A DNA stretch of 64,000 nucleotides from Oscillospiraceae bacterium. Lineage in GTDB: Bacteria > Bacillota > Clostridia > UBA1212. Within the stretch, counting starts at the first letter, position 1; each line of letters begins with the position of its first letter. The DNA lies in NCBI GenBank assembly GCA_015069195.1, contig SVJA01000009.1, positions 1 to 64,000 of the forward strand. The letters are read 5' to 3'. Made by a program: the position numbers and the translations under genes. Below the pieces are notes generated by a model. The model did no database searches. It was not told where the DNA came from and worked only from the letters and a program-made list of their open reading frames with translations. Positions 1 through 8,435 of the stretch are shown in pieces.

Positions 1-57
1 GACACAGCATTTCCCTACAAAGAAAAATTAAAACTCCCAGGACAACTTTTTGACTAA
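1..57 (+). CDS. C-terminal tail of an unidentified protein (partial)
   Basis: Frame 1 is open from the first base and reads DTAFPYKEKLKLPGQLFD before a TAA at 55-57. A terminator-like hairpin follows 12 bases later, which is what the end of a plus-strand gene would look like. Eighteen residues are too few to name a family, and chance openness over this length is quite possible. Confidence 0.3.
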   Translation, partial: DTAFPYKEKLKLPGQLFD

Positions 58-68
58 ACGAACAAACG

Positions 69-104
69 GAGCAGCGTGCCATTGATGGTGCGCTGCTCTT
101 GTTC
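69..104 (+). terminator. Hairpin after the left-edge ORF
   Basis: GAGCAGCG at 69-76 pairs with CGCTGCTC at 91-98. The stem continues through wobble pairs into CCAT/ATGG around a two-base loop. Only a weak T-rich tail (TTGTTC) follows on the plus strand, so it may be a terminator for the partial ORF or a shared end with the minus-strand regulator, whose stop codon lies at 143. Confidence 0.5.
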
Positions 105-142
105 AAATTCCCAATTTTCACATCTCCGTCAGAAGTACACGC

Positions 143-1558
143 CTACCCTACACATTCACACAAAAGTCTTACAGCCTCGGGAATTTTCGCTTCGGAAATT
201 CCCGAGTAATTTATTATCAATGTATGTTGCGGTGCATCTTTCGGATTTTCGTAGTATTGCGAAAGACACGATATTCGGAGACCTGAGTCTGCCGTTTTTT
301 TTATCAATTCCTCGTCTGAAATATTGAGCCTTGTTTTCAGCAAAAAGTGCAGACCGGCGTCTTCTTCTTTGATTTCGGTTATGCCTGCTATCTTGCTTTC
401 GGAAATTTGCTTTATAAGTGCATCGCGCTGTTTTCTGCAGTAATTTCTCATGCGGTTTATGTGTTTTTCAAAATAGCCTTTTTCTATGAAATCGGCAAGG
501 ACATATTGCTCGAAGTTTGATACGGTGCATGAATAAAAACTTAAATTTTCTTTGAAGCGCTCAATCAATTCAAACGGCAACACCATATAACTGATTCGCA
601 CCGTTGATGCAAGGCTTTTGGTAAAAGTATTCATATAAATTACTTTATCGTTTGCAGACATTCCGAACATTGCCGGCACGGGCTTTCCGCTGAAACGAAA
701 TTCGCTGTCATAGTCATCTTCGATTATATAACGGCCGCCTGCGGAGTTTGCCCATTTCAAAAGTTCATAACGACGGTCAACAGGCATTACCGTACCTGTC
801 GGGAAATGATGCGACGGAGAAATGTGCAAAACGTCAGCCCCCAAATGCTCGATGTCAGCAACCGTTGCACCCTTTTCATCCATGGGAATGTACACACATT
901 CAGCGTTATTACTCTTGTAAATATTGTAAATTTTTCTGTAACCGGGATTTTCTACTGCATAAATTTTATCACGGCCGAGCAATTGTATCAAAAGACCGTA
1001 GAGGTATTCCGTACCTGCACCGATGATTATTTGCTCGGGAGATACTTCTATTCCGCGAAATTGCATCAGATGCTCCGATATTGCCCTGCGCAACTCAAAA
1101 ATTCCTCCGGCAGGAGCCTTGTCCATAAGTTCTTCTCGCTTTTCGTTTATAACCTCACGCAAAAGTTTTGCCCAAATTGTAAAAGGGAACATTTCACTGT
1201 CGGCTTTATTGCTTGTAAGGTCCACAGAATACTTTTGCGGTTCAGTGTCATTTGCACGCGCAAAACCGGCCATTTGAGGCGATGTTGTATTTTTTGAGTG
1301 ATATTCTTCGATTCCTGTCACATCGGTCGCATAATAGCCTTTTTTAGCTTCTGAATAAATATATCCCTCTGCCATGAGCTGACCGTATGCATTTTCCACA
1401 GTAACCGTACTGACACCCAAATTTTCGGCAAATGCCCTTTTCGAAGGAAGCTTTGTCCCGGCCTTGATTTTACCGCTCAATATATCTTTTTTTATACACT
1501 CATATATATATTCATAAAGAAGTACGCCCTTTTTGGCATCCAATGAATATGTCAGCAT
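143..1558 (-). CDS. MocR-family (GntR/aminotransferase) transcriptional regulator, PdxR-like
   Basis: An N-terminal GntR winged helix (about residues 10-80, with LPSKRAFAENLGVS) is followed by a fold-type I aminotransferase-like domain. That domain contains EDDYDSEFRF and the PLP-lysine region TFTKSLAST, the classical MocR arrangement. PdxR-type members sense PLP and control vitamin B6 genes. The gene is divergent from a pyridoxal/pyridoxamine kinase, which supports that role by context. A start at 1558 is chosen because an AGGGAG-type site lies upstream; a longer reading to 1591 has no ribosome site. The DNA target is not known, and the regulator could act on the shared intergenic region from about 1559 to 1689. 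Confidence 0.88.
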   Translation of the reverse strand: MLTYSLDAKKGVLLYEYIYECIKKDILSGKIKAGTKLPSKRAFAENLGVSTVTVENAYGQLMAEGYIYSEAKKGYYATDVTGIEEYHSKNTTSPQMAGFARANDTEPQKYSVDLTSNKADSEMFPFTIWAKLLREVINEKREELMDKAPAGGIFELRRAISEHLMQFRGIEVSPEQIIIGAGTEYLYGLLIQLLGRDKIYAVENPGYRKIYNIYKSNNAECVYIPMDEKGATVADIEHLGADVLHISPSHHFPTGTVMPVDRRYELLKWANSAGGRYIIEDDYDSEFRFSGKPVPAMFGMSANDKVIYMNTFTKSLASTVRISYMVLPFELIERFKENLSFYSCTVSNFEQYVLADFIEKGYFEKHINRMRNYCRKQRDALIKQISESKIAGITEIKEEDAGLHFLLKTRLNISDEELIKKTADSGLRISCLSQYYENPKDAPQHTLIINYSGISEAKIPEAVRLLCECVG

Positions 1559-1689
1559 TTCCCCATATCTCCCTGTCACGAAATCTGGCATTATAAAAAA
1601 TACTCAAAATGACTATTTACGCAATGCCAATAATTATTATAATCAACATCGTAATATTTGTAAACACGGCAATCAAAGGAGTTTTCATT
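1559..1689. promoter_or_regulatory. Divergent intergenic region between regulator and kinase
   Basis: This 131-base A+T-rich spacer separates the two divergent translation starts. It must hold the promoters of both genes and, if the regulator works like PdxR, its operator. A TATAAAAAATACT stretch lies at about 1591-1604. I did not find a convincing pair of direct repeats by eye. Confidence 0.45.
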
Positions 1690-2526
1690 ATGAAAAAAAT
1701 CGTTACAATACAAGACATATCATGCGTGGGAAAATGTTCTCTCACCGTTGCACTTCCGATTATATCGGCAATGGGTGTCGAAACAGCAGTTATCCCCACA
1801 GCGGTTCTGTCTACACACACAATGTTCAGCAGATTTACATTCCACGACCTGACACAGGAAATAGATCCTATCGCAGACCACTGGAAAGAAGAAAAAATAG
1901 AATTCGATGCTATCTACACAGGCTATCTCGGATCGTTTGAGCAAATTGCTCTTGTATCAAAGTTTTTTGACACTTTTAAAAAAGATGACAACATAATTTT
2001 CGTTGATCCGGTTATGGCTGACCACGGAAAGCTCTACCCTGCTTTTGACGAAGCATTTGCTAAAGAAATGGCAAAACTGTGCGGAAAGGCTGACATTATT
2101 GTTCCAAACATCACAGAAGCTTGCTTCATGACCGACAGCGAGTACAAAGAAGTTTACGACGAAGCGTATATAATTGACCTTCTCAAAAAGCTCGTAGCCC
2201 TTGGCGCAAAGAAAGCAGTTCTCACAGGAGTTTCCCTTAAAGACGGAGACACAGGCGTTATGGGTATGGACAGCGCAACCGGCGAAACATTCTTCTACAG
2301 CCACAAAAAACTTCCCGTATCATTCCACGGCACAGGTGACATATTCGCAAGCACAGCAGTAGGCGCTTTGATGAATGGTTTTTCTATGGAAGATTCTTTC
2401 CGAATTGCCGCTGACTACACAGCAAAGACAATCGCTGTCACAGTCGATACCGACAGGGATATGTGGTATGGAGTAAACTTCGAGCAGACCATTCCGGATT
2501 TGCTGAAGTCGATTGGTAAGGTTTGA
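1690..2526 (+). CDS. pdxY: Pyridoxal/pyridoxamine kinase (PdxK/PdxY-type)
   Basis: This is a ribokinase-fold B6 vitamer kinase of 278 residues. It phosphorylates pyridoxal, pyridoxine or pyridoxamine with ATP in PLP salvage. Visible hallmarks are the N-terminal IQDISCVGKCS, VPNITEACFMT in the middle and the catalytic anion-hole motif GTGDIFAS near residue 218. The ATG at 1690 is preceded by AAAGGAG at the right distance; a longer in-frame reading from 1609 lacks a ribosome site. The gene stands alone on the plus strand, divergent from the MocR regulator, and ends at a strong terminator. Choosing between pdxK and pdxY naming is arbitrary from sequence alone. Confidence 0.9.
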   Translation: MKKIVTIQDISCVGKCSLTVALPIISAMGVETAVIPTAVLSTHTMFSRFTFHDLTQEIDPIADHWKEEKIEFDAIYTGYLGSFEQIALVSKFFDTFKKDDNIIFVDPVMADHGKLYPAFDEAFAKEMAKLCGKADIIVPNITEACFMTDSEYKEVYDEAYIIDLLKKLVALGAKKAVLTGVSLKDGDTGVMGMDSATGETFFYSHKKLPVSFHGTGDIFASTAVGALMNGFSMEDSFRIAADYTAKTIAVTVDTDRDMWYGVNFEQTIPDLLKSIGKV

Positions 2527-2551
2527 GAAATAAGGTTAACAATTAAACTGT

Positions 2552-2588
2552 AAAAAGAGCATCTGACCATAAGTCAGGTGCTCTTTTT
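2552..2588 (+). terminator. Rho-independent terminator of the B6 kinase gene
   Basis: A 16-base arm at 2552-2567 (A-tract then GAGCATCTGAC) pairs with 2573-2588 ending in TTTTT, around a five-base loop. The A-tract and T-tract on opposite sides make it able to work in both directions, serving the converging hypothetical gene too. Confidence 0.9.
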
Positions 2589-2608
2589 ATAATCTCATAA
2601 ATAAATTT

Positions 2609-3148
2609 TCAACGAATAATTCGCAATTTTCTTAATAATCTTTTGAAAAACGATTCCTGAGGAATTACATCCGGATAATCAGAAAAACATATTTCATCTT
2701 TAATAAATGCATCGAATTTGTTTAAGAAGTCTATTTTATCGATATATCCAACTTCTGCCTCATAAAACAGATCACCCATAAAATACATAGTCTGCCAAGG
2801 TTCATCAAAATACCGTTCGGTATGTACAGCTAATTCATACATCAATTCTGCTATATCTTTCCTCGGCATCGCCTCATCTGCATATTTTTTCTTAATAAAT
2901 GACATAACAAGCGAAAATACTGTTTTATCATAGTCAATATCAGAATCTTTAAACGACAATATATATTTGTTTAGTACAGACAACATCTTTTTTGAATCTT
3001 TTCCAATCAAAGACAGTTCCAATATAACATCAGAAAGAGGATCTTGCTCTGTGAGAGCATCTTCAATATACTGTTGCAGTTCTTCTGTATATCCGCACAG
3101 CAACAACAATTTAAAATATACAGCATATTCGCATGTCATATTTCTCAC
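2609..3148 (-). CDS. Hypothetical protein, helical, acidic
   Basis: I do not recognise this 179-residue protein. It looks soluble and mostly helical, rich in Leu, Asp and Glu, with a basic end (FFKRLLRKLRIIR). It has no signal peptide or clear membrane segment. Its start overlaps the stop of the upstream uracil-DNA glycosylase-like gene by four bases (ATGA type), so the two are translationally coupled. That links it to the DNA-repair pair by operon position only. Its size and composition also resemble small helical immunity-like proteins, but nothing specific supports that. Confidence 0.7.
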   Translation of the reverse strand: MRNMTCEYAVYFKLLLLCGYTEELQQYIEDALTEQDPLSDVILELSLIGKDSKKMLSVLNKYILSFKDSDIDYDKTVFSLVMSFIKKKYADEAMPRKDIAELMYELAVHTERYFDEPWQTMYFMGDLFYEAEVGYIDKIDFLNKFDAFIKDEICFSDYPDVIPQESFFKRLLRKLRIIR

Positions 3149-3777
3149 CCATTCAGCCTTGCCAACTCTTCATTAAGCCTCACTAAATCGGCATCGTAGA
3201 CAGTTTTAAGTTCAGGACGGTAAATCGTTCCTGCGGGATGATAAAGCGGAAATAGATACGATTTTGACTCTCCCGGAATTTCAAGTAAAACACCGTGATG
3301 ATCTTTCAGATTTATTCCCGTCATACCCGAAACTTCTGTAAAACCTTTGAGCGGAACATTGCCCAAAGTAACAACAACTTTCGGAGCAATTATATCAATT
3401 TCTCTTTTCAGATACGGAGCGCTAAACTCTATATCCTTAGCAGAAGCCGGTCGGTTAGCTAGAGTGCCTGCCCTTTTACCCTCACGAGCAAGACGGTATT
3501 TTATGATGTTTGTTATGTAGAGATTATCTCTTTCGAGACCTGCAGTTTCCAAAAAATGAGTCAGAATTTTTCCTGCCTGACCTACAAACGGTCTGCCTTG
3601 CAAAACCTCGTCTTTTCCCGGAGCCTCTCCGACCAAAACAACACTACTCGTAGCATTTCCAAAACCTTTCACAAACGAATAACCGCCTGCATTCTCCGGA
3701 AGCTCTGCGTTTAAAACAGCATCTTTGTATTCCTCAAAAAGCTCTGCTACACATTTTTCTTTATCAATCATACCCAT
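3145..3777 (-). CDS. Uracil-DNA glycosylase superfamily protein lacking Fe-S cysteines
   Basis: The protein has the family core: GEAPGKDE (motif 1), GRPFVGQAGK, YITNIIKYR, a central VVVTLGNVPLKGF strand and LYHPAG (motif 3). Family 4 enzymes excise uracil from DNA and hold a 4Fe-4S cluster through four Cys. Here the only N-terminal Cys is in EKC near residue 9, and the usual NVVKCRP Cys is replaced by KYR. The cluster is therefore probably absent, and substrate range may differ. It follows an intact family 4 paralogue 17 bases upstream, so the two are probably cotranscribed after a duplication. Confidence 0.82.
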   Translation of the reverse strand: MGMIDKEKCVAELFEEYKDAVLNAELPENAGGYSFVKGFGNATSSVVLVGEAPGKDEVLQGRPFVGQAGKILTHFLETAGLERDNLYITNIIKYRLAREGKRAGTLANRPASAKDIEFSAPYLKREIDIIAPKVVVTLGNVPLKGFTEVSGMTGINLKDHHGVLLEIPGESKSYLFPLYHPAGTIYRPELKTVYDADLVRLNEELARLNG

Positions 3778-3794
3778 TTTACAAAACCTCTTAA

Positions 3795-4355
3795 TTACTC
3801 TGCACTTCTTAACTCATCGAGTTTATCTTTTACTTTCTTTAAATCCTGCCACATAACAATCTTTTTAGACTCGTCACGAAGCAACGCTGCCGGATGATAT
3901 GTCGCAAAGAAAAGCGTACCGCCTTTTTCAATCCATCTGCCGCGCAGTCCTGTAATTCTGGCATTCTTTTCAATCAGATTTGATGCCGCAACACCGCCCA
4001 GACATACAACAATCTTTGGTTTAATAAATGAGAATTGTTTTCTCAGATACGGCATACAAGCATTACACTCCTCTTCAAAAGGAGTTCTGTTCTCAGGCGG
4101 TCTGCATTTTATAACGTTGGCAATGTAGTAATCCTCCGGTTTGTATCCACACGACACAAGTGCAAGTTCTAACAGTTGGCCAGCCTGCCCTACGAAAGGT
4201 ATACCTTGCTCGTCCTCCTGTCTACCGGGACCTTCACCGACAAACAATATATCGGCAGTTTCGTTGCCCCTACCGAAAACAACATTTGTTCTGCCCTCGC
4301 AGAGCCTGCAACGATTACAGCCGTTACACATATCTTTTAATTCTTGCCACGTCAT
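3795..4355 (-). CDS. Family 4 uracil-DNA glycosylase (4Fe-4S)
   Basis: This 186-residue enzyme removes uracil from DNA to start base excision repair. It has the N-terminal cluster cysteines (CNGCNRCRLC), motif 1 GEGPGRQEDEQG, PFVGQAGQL, NVIKCRPPENRTP with the downstream CNAC cysteines, VCLGGVAA and the YHPAALLR motif. The ATG at 4355 has AAAGGCGG upstream; a longer frame up to 4514 only overlaps the preceding gene and lacks similarity. The gene follows the CNNM-type transporter and precedes the cluster-less paralogue. Confidence 0.92.
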   Translation of the reverse strand: MTWQELKDMCNGCNRCRLCEGRTNVVFGRGNETADILFVGEGPGRQEDEQGIPFVGQAGQLLELALVSCGYKPEDYYIANVIKCRPPENRTPFEEECNACMPYLRKQFSFIKPKIVVCLGGVAASNLIEKNARITGLRGRWIEKGGTLFFATYHPAALLRDESKKIVMWQDLKKVKDKLDELRSAE

Positions 4356-4379
4356 ATTTTTACCGCCTTTTTCAGTTAT

Positions 4380-4408
4380 GCCCGAGTCGCCTGAAAGGCG
4401 GCTCGGGC
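4380..4408 (-). other. Strong GC-rich intergenic hairpin
   Basis: GCCCGAGTCGCC at 4380-4391 pairs with GGCGGCTCGGGC at 4397-4408 around a five-base loop, just after the stop codon of the transporter gene. There is no T-run on either side, so it is more likely a processing or partial attenuation hairpin than a full terminator. Confidence 0.6.
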
Positions 4409-4416
4409 ATCCTTTA

Positions 4417-5856
4417 TCAATCGTCATCTTTTTTAGAATTCTTTTCGTCCTTCTTTGACATCTTGTCAAAGAACTTTTCAATTTTTCTTTCATCCTCGTC
4501 GTCATCATCGTCATCGTCTTTTGACTTTGACTTTTCGTTTATAACAACCAAAAGCTTTGTGATAACTTTTTCCGTACTCTCTACTACTTTAAAGTCAATA
4601 TTCTCATAGCTGACTTCCGCTTCGCTGCCAACCTCGGGTATCTCGCCGAGTAAGTCGATTATAAAGCCGCTGAGTGTACTGAATTCCTCATCAGGGAGCT
4701 CCGTTTCCAAAGTGTCGTTCACGTCAGCAATTTCCGCAGAACCGTCTATCATGAAAGATCCGTCATCCTGTTTTATAATGAGGTCATATATTTCTTCCTC
4801 GACTTCATCATATTCATCTTGAATGTTTCCGACAAGCTCCTCTAAAATGTCCTCCATAGTTACGATACCGGCAGTACCTCCGAACTCATCAAGAACGACA
4901 GCCATATGATTTTTGGTTTCTTTGAGTTTATCAAAAACATCGTCAAGCTTCTGTGACTCAGGTACAAACACAGGTTTCCTTATATAATCCACGATATTAA
5001 AGTTCACTTTATCCTCAACACCTATAAGTGATCTTATATGAATAATACCGATTATATCGTCAAGACTTTCTTTGTATACGGGAAATCTTGAGAAACGCTT
5101 GAGACAATCAGAAGCTATAACCTCATCAAAAGTCGCATCCGAATCAAAGCCGGCTATCTCGGTACGGGGTGTCATTATGTCTCCGACGGTTGTATCCGAA
5201 AATTCAAGTACATTTGTTATCATTTCGCTTTCTTCAGCATCAATAACACCCTGTTCCTGACCTTCGTCAACGATAAGTCTGATATCCTCTTCGGTAACAT
5301 CGTCATCATCGTCATTCGGGTTTATACCCATAATTCTAAGTACACAATTTACTGAAAATGTAAGAAGCTTTACAAACGGTGAGAAAATCTTTCCGGTAAA
5401 GCGCAAAGGACCTGCGGCAAAGAAAGAAATCTTTTCACTTTTCTTCATAGCAACCCTCTTCGGTACCAATTCACCGAAAACGAGAGTGAAATACGAAAGT
5501 ACCATTGTGATAACCACAACGGACACACTCTGTGTAGCTGTCGCATATATTTGCAATGCGGGGAACAACTTAACAAGTCCGCTCGTCAACAAGTCTGCAA
5601 ATGTATCTGAAGCAAACGCACTGGACAAAAATCCTGACAGTGTTACACACACCTGAATTATAGACAATAACTTTCCGGGATTTTCTGTAAGCTTAAGTAC
5701 CGCGCGGGCTTTTTTATTCCCGTCTTCGGCAAGCTTTTTCATCTTAGAATCATTTACCTGCAAAAGAGCTATCTCTGATGCAGCGAAGAATGCATTTATT
5801 GCAATAAGAATTATAATTAAAATAACTTGAAGTATAATACTTCCGTCACCGTCCAC
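4417..5856 (-). CDS. CNNM/CorC (HlyC) family membrane protein with CBS pair
   Basis: An N-terminal DUF21/CNNM membrane domain (about residues 5-185, starting IILQVILIIILIAINAFFAASEIAL) is followed by two CBS domains (about 210-330, including MTPRTEIAGFD and FGGTAGIVTMEDILEE) and a C-terminal CorC_HlyC domain. Members are linked to Mg2+ or Co2+ export and resistance, though often mislabelled hemolysins. The last 35 residues are a charged, presumably disordered tail with seven Asp in a row. The GTG start at 5856 has AAAGGA farther upstream than usual, so the exact start is less sure. Confidence 0.88.
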   Translation of the reverse strand: MDGDGSIILQVILIIILIAINAFFAASEIALLQVNDSKMKKLAEDGNKKARAVLKLTENPGKLLSIIQVCVTLSGFLSSAFASDTFADLLTSGLVKLFPALQIYATATQSVSVVVITMVLSYFTLVFGELVPKRVAMKKSEKISFFAAGPLRFTGKIFSPFVKLLTFSVNCVLRIMGINPNDDDDDVTEEDIRLIVDEGQEQGVIDAEESEMITNVLEFSDTTVGDIMTPRTEIAGFDSDATFDEVIASDCLKRFSRFPVYKESLDDIIGIIHIRSLIGVEDKVNFNIVDYIRKPVFVPESQKLDDVFDKLKETKNHMAVVLDEFGGTAGIVTMEDILEELVGNIQDEYDEVEEEIYDLIIKQDDGSFMIDGSAEIADVNDTLETELPDEEFSTLSGFIIDLLGEIPEVGSEAEVSYENIDFKVVESTEKVITKLLVVINEKSKSKDDDDDDDEDERKIEKFFDKMSKKDEKNSKKDDD

Positions 5857-5953
5857 GGCTAAAAATCAATTCCTTTCAAAATAAACTGTATATTATACAT
5901 ACCTTTAAGTATAAGGCATTTAATACTTATATGCAAGTATCAGCACTTTACCG

Positions 5954-6709
5954 TCAAAGTTTCAATAACAATTTTATCAACAATATCGTCACAAGCATAA
6001 GCGGATATGCTGCATATGACAATATTTTTACACTTTTTCCCATAGTGCCATCATACTTTCTTATAAAATACAACGGCCATACACATCCGATAAGTGACAC
6101 ATTCTGCGTAATTTCCGCGGTATTCCTGAAAAATCCCATAAGATACATCACAGCATTTACCACAGCAAATGTTACGAAAAACATTGTTATATAAAAGTCA
6201 CGATACCGGATATTATCACTGTATAAGTGAATGATGAATATTAACACGAGCGCATACGGACACCATTCAAAACCGAATATAAACGACACGATGCACAAAA
6301 ATACCATCGTAAAGAGTCTGAGACGATTGCCTTTTATTTTTTCCATCATCAATACGCTTCCGACACACAAAAAGATTGTCATAGGGGATGAAAAGTAATT
6401 TGAAGGATTGAGAAGTTGTGCTTTCGGATCACCGTACACAAAGTAATACGGAACTGCTGATATCAAGGAAAGCAACAACAATCTTAGCATATACTTTGTA
6501 GTATTTTTGGAGTTTTTACAAGCCTCTTCCGCAAGAAAAGCGAACAATGTTATGGAACCGCTTCCTATGATTCCGAGCGGCAATTGGATAAAAGGATTCT
6601 TTATCAGTCCGCACCACGCAATATTAAGCAGAACCATCGCCGCCATAGCAATAGTTCTGAGTTGTATATTATTTAAACCTTTTTTCGTAGCGGTCGAATA
6701 ATCTCCCAT
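5954..6709 (-). CDS. TraX-like multi-pass membrane protein
   Basis: A 251-residue protein with about eight hydrophobic segments. It begins LRTIAMAAMVLLNIAW and carries the acyltransferase-3-like layout of TraX homologues. F-plasmid TraX acetylates pilin, but chromosomal Firmicute relatives such as this have no proven role and probably modify a surface molecule. AAAGG lies eight bases before the ATG. The downstream end of a three-gene run (galE, HdeD-like, this gene) with short spacers suggests cotranscription with cell-surface sugar metabolism. Confidence 0.75.
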   Translation of the reverse strand: MGDYSTATKKGLNNIQLRTIAMAAMVLLNIAWCGLIKNPFIQLPLGIIGSGSITLFAFLAEEACKNSKNTTKYMLRLLLLSLISAVPYYFVYGDPKAQLLNPSNYFSSPMTIFLCVGSVLMMEKIKGNRLRLFTMVFLCIVSFIFGFEWCPYALVLIFIIHLYSDNIRYRDFYITMFFVTFAVVNAVMYLMGFFRNTAEITQNVSLIGCVWPLYFIRKYDGTMGKSVKILSYAAYPLMLVTILLIKLLLKL

Positions 6710-6725
6710 TCCAAAAACCTTTCAA

Positions 6726-7289
6726 TCACATATCGCACTCTTCGCGATCTATGGTTATCTTGTAAGTAACAATCTCAGCAATAAACTGGACTGCAAGTAA
6801 TACAAAGAATATTCCGAATCCTGTAATCACATCAAACGGTTCCGAAAGGAAACGGAAATATGCAAATACACCGAATATAAGATCAATCATTCCGAAAGAA
6901 AGTAAAATCCACCATCTCTGGAATCCGAGACACTTTATCTGGAACGAAACAGACAAGTGCAATATAGCGGTAATCATCGCTATACACGGCAAAGAAAACA
7001 TCAGTATATCTTTCATACTTACCCTGCCGATCAACAACGCAGAAAGCATCATCACTCCGACAAAAATCCCCGCAAGACCCTGCGGCAGCAACCAACCCGG
7101 TCTGAAACGACATCTGCTTTTTGTCAGGAATGACGCAACAGACAAAAGACCGCCTACTACAACAGTCAAAGATATCAAATAAAAAATATATAAACTTTTT
7201 TCAAACAGCCCGAGTAACAGCACAGCCGCCGCAATCAAATGCACAAGACCCGCTATTAAACAGATAAAATTGCCATTATCACGCCTCAT
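6726..7289 (-). CDS. HdeD/DUF308-like six-helix membrane protein
   Basis: The 187 residues hold six hydrophobic helices with the repeated Gly-rich pattern seen in HdeD-type (DUF308) proteins, for example WLLPQGLAGIFVGVMML and WWILLSFGMIDLIFGVFAYF. In E. coli HdeD is tied to acid resistance, but in Firmicutes the function is unknown. Its start overlaps the end of galE by 11 bases, with GGAGGG inside galE as the ribosome site. That indicates coupling with galE. Confidence 0.7.
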   Translation of the reverse strand: MRRDNGNFICLIAGLVHLIAAAVLLLGLFEKSLYIFYLISLTVVVGGLLSVASFLTKSRCRFRPGWLLPQGLAGIFVGVMMLSALLIGRVSMKDILMFSLPCIAMITAILHLSVSFQIKCLGFQRWWILLSFGMIDLIFGVFAYFRFLSEPFDVITGFGIFFVLLAVQFIAEIVTYKITIDREECDM

Positions 7290-8277
7290 ACATTACAGCC
7301 CTCCAGCTGTCTCGACACATCTCTTCAAGTCCCAACACAGCAGACCAACCGAGAAGTTCTTTTGCAAGAGAAGGATCGGCATAACACTCAGCTACATCAC
7401 CGGGACGTCTCTCAACTATCTTGTGAGGTACTGTAACGCCGTTTACTTTCTCAAAGGTTTTTATAAGCTCAAGTACTGAGCAACCGTTACCTGTACCGAG
7501 GTTTATCTCTATCGCACCTTTGTTGTCAGCAATATAATCGATAGCCTTTACATGACCTTTTGCAAGATCTACAACATGAATATAGTCACGAACACCCGTA
7601 CCATCTCTTGTCGGATAATCATCACCGAATACGGTAAGATACTCTACCTCGCCCTTAGCAGCCTGTATAAGTCTCGGCATAAGATTGTTCGGAATACCTT
7701 TCGGATTCTCACGAAGCTTTGAACTTGCGTGCGCACCGACAGGATTAAAGTATCTGAGTATAACAACAGACCAATCCTTGTCTGATACACATACATCACG
7801 AAGAATATCCTCTATCATAAGTTTTGTACGCCCGTAAGGATTTGTAACTCCTAGCGGGAACGACTCATTTATCGGAACAGTCTCAGGAACTCCGTAAACT
7901 GTGGCGGAAGAACTGAATACAATCTTTTTAACATTATACTTAGCCATAGTTTCAAGAAGGATGACCGTACCTGTAATGTTGTTATTATAATACATAAGAG
8001 GCTTCGCAACAGACTCCCCTACAGCCTTATATCCTGCGAAATGAATAACCGCATCAATCGTATTCTCTTCAAATATTTTCTCAATAGACGCGCGATCAAG
8101 CATATCACACTCATAAATTTTAAACGACTTACCGGTAAGTTCCTCAACATTAGCAAGAGCCTCAGGGCTGCTGTTGTAATAGTTATCAAAAACAATTATG
8201 TCATGACCTGCATCAAGTAATTCAAAACATGCATGACTTCCGATAAATCCGGCACCGCCGCTGACAAGAATATTCAT
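7279..8277 (-). CDS. galE: UDP-glucose 4-epimerase
   Basis: An extended short-chain dehydrogenase of 332 residues that interconverts UDP-glucose and UDP-galactose (and often the N-acetyl forms) using bound NAD. The NAD motif GGAGFIGSH is at residue 7, the catalytic SSSATVYG serine region near 122-129, and the YxxxK pair is in NPYGRTKLMIE. The length is normal for bacterial GalE. GGAGGC precedes the ATG by five bases. It could feed both surface glycan synthesis and the amino-sugar salvage genes found at 52-55.7 kb. Confidence 0.97.
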   Translation of the reverse strand: MNILVSGGAGFIGSHACFELLDAGHDIIVFDNYYNSSPEALANVEELTGKSFKIYECDMLDRASIEKIFEENTIDAVIHFAGYKAVGESVAKPLMYYNNNITGTVILLETMAKYNVKKIVFSSSATVYGVPETVPINESFPLGVTNPYGRTKLMIEDILRDVCVSDKDWSVVILRYFNPVGAHASSKLRENPKGIPNNLMPRLIQAAKGEVEYLTVFGDDYPTRDGTGVRDYIHVVDLAKGHVKAIDYIADNKGAIEINLGTGNGCSVLELIKTFEKVNGVTVPHKIVERRPGDVAECYADPSLAKELLGWSAVLGLEEMCRDSWRAVMYEA

Positions 8278-8372
8278 AAAAAGCCTCCGTAAATTTCATA
8301 AATTATACCCATTTATTATAAAACAGACACAATTTTTTTGCAACCGCTTGATATAGTTTACCTTAAAAGCAC

Positions 8373-8409
8373 AAAAAAACTGCAACCGTTTTCTCACAGT
8401 TGCAGTTTT
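8373..8409 (-). terminator. Rho-independent terminator of the acidic membrane protein gene
   Basis: AAAACTGCAAC at 8377-8387 pairs with GTTGCAGTTTT at 8399-8409. Read on the minus strand, the stem runs straight into seven T residues. It ends the gene at 8436 and separates it from galE. Confidence 0.88.
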
Positions 8410-8435
8410 GTAATCTGAAAATGATTTTATATGTA

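Noticed and set aside
1609-1689. Longer start for the B6 kinase
   Set aside because: The added 27 residues are hydrophobic and A+T-driven, and the ATG at 1690 has AAAGGAG.
4488-4530. Asp-codon runs as tandem repeat or CRISPR-like element
   Set aside because: The GAT/GAC runs here, at 8600-8625 and near 36030-36055 are simple coding stretches for acidic tails and not spaced repeats.
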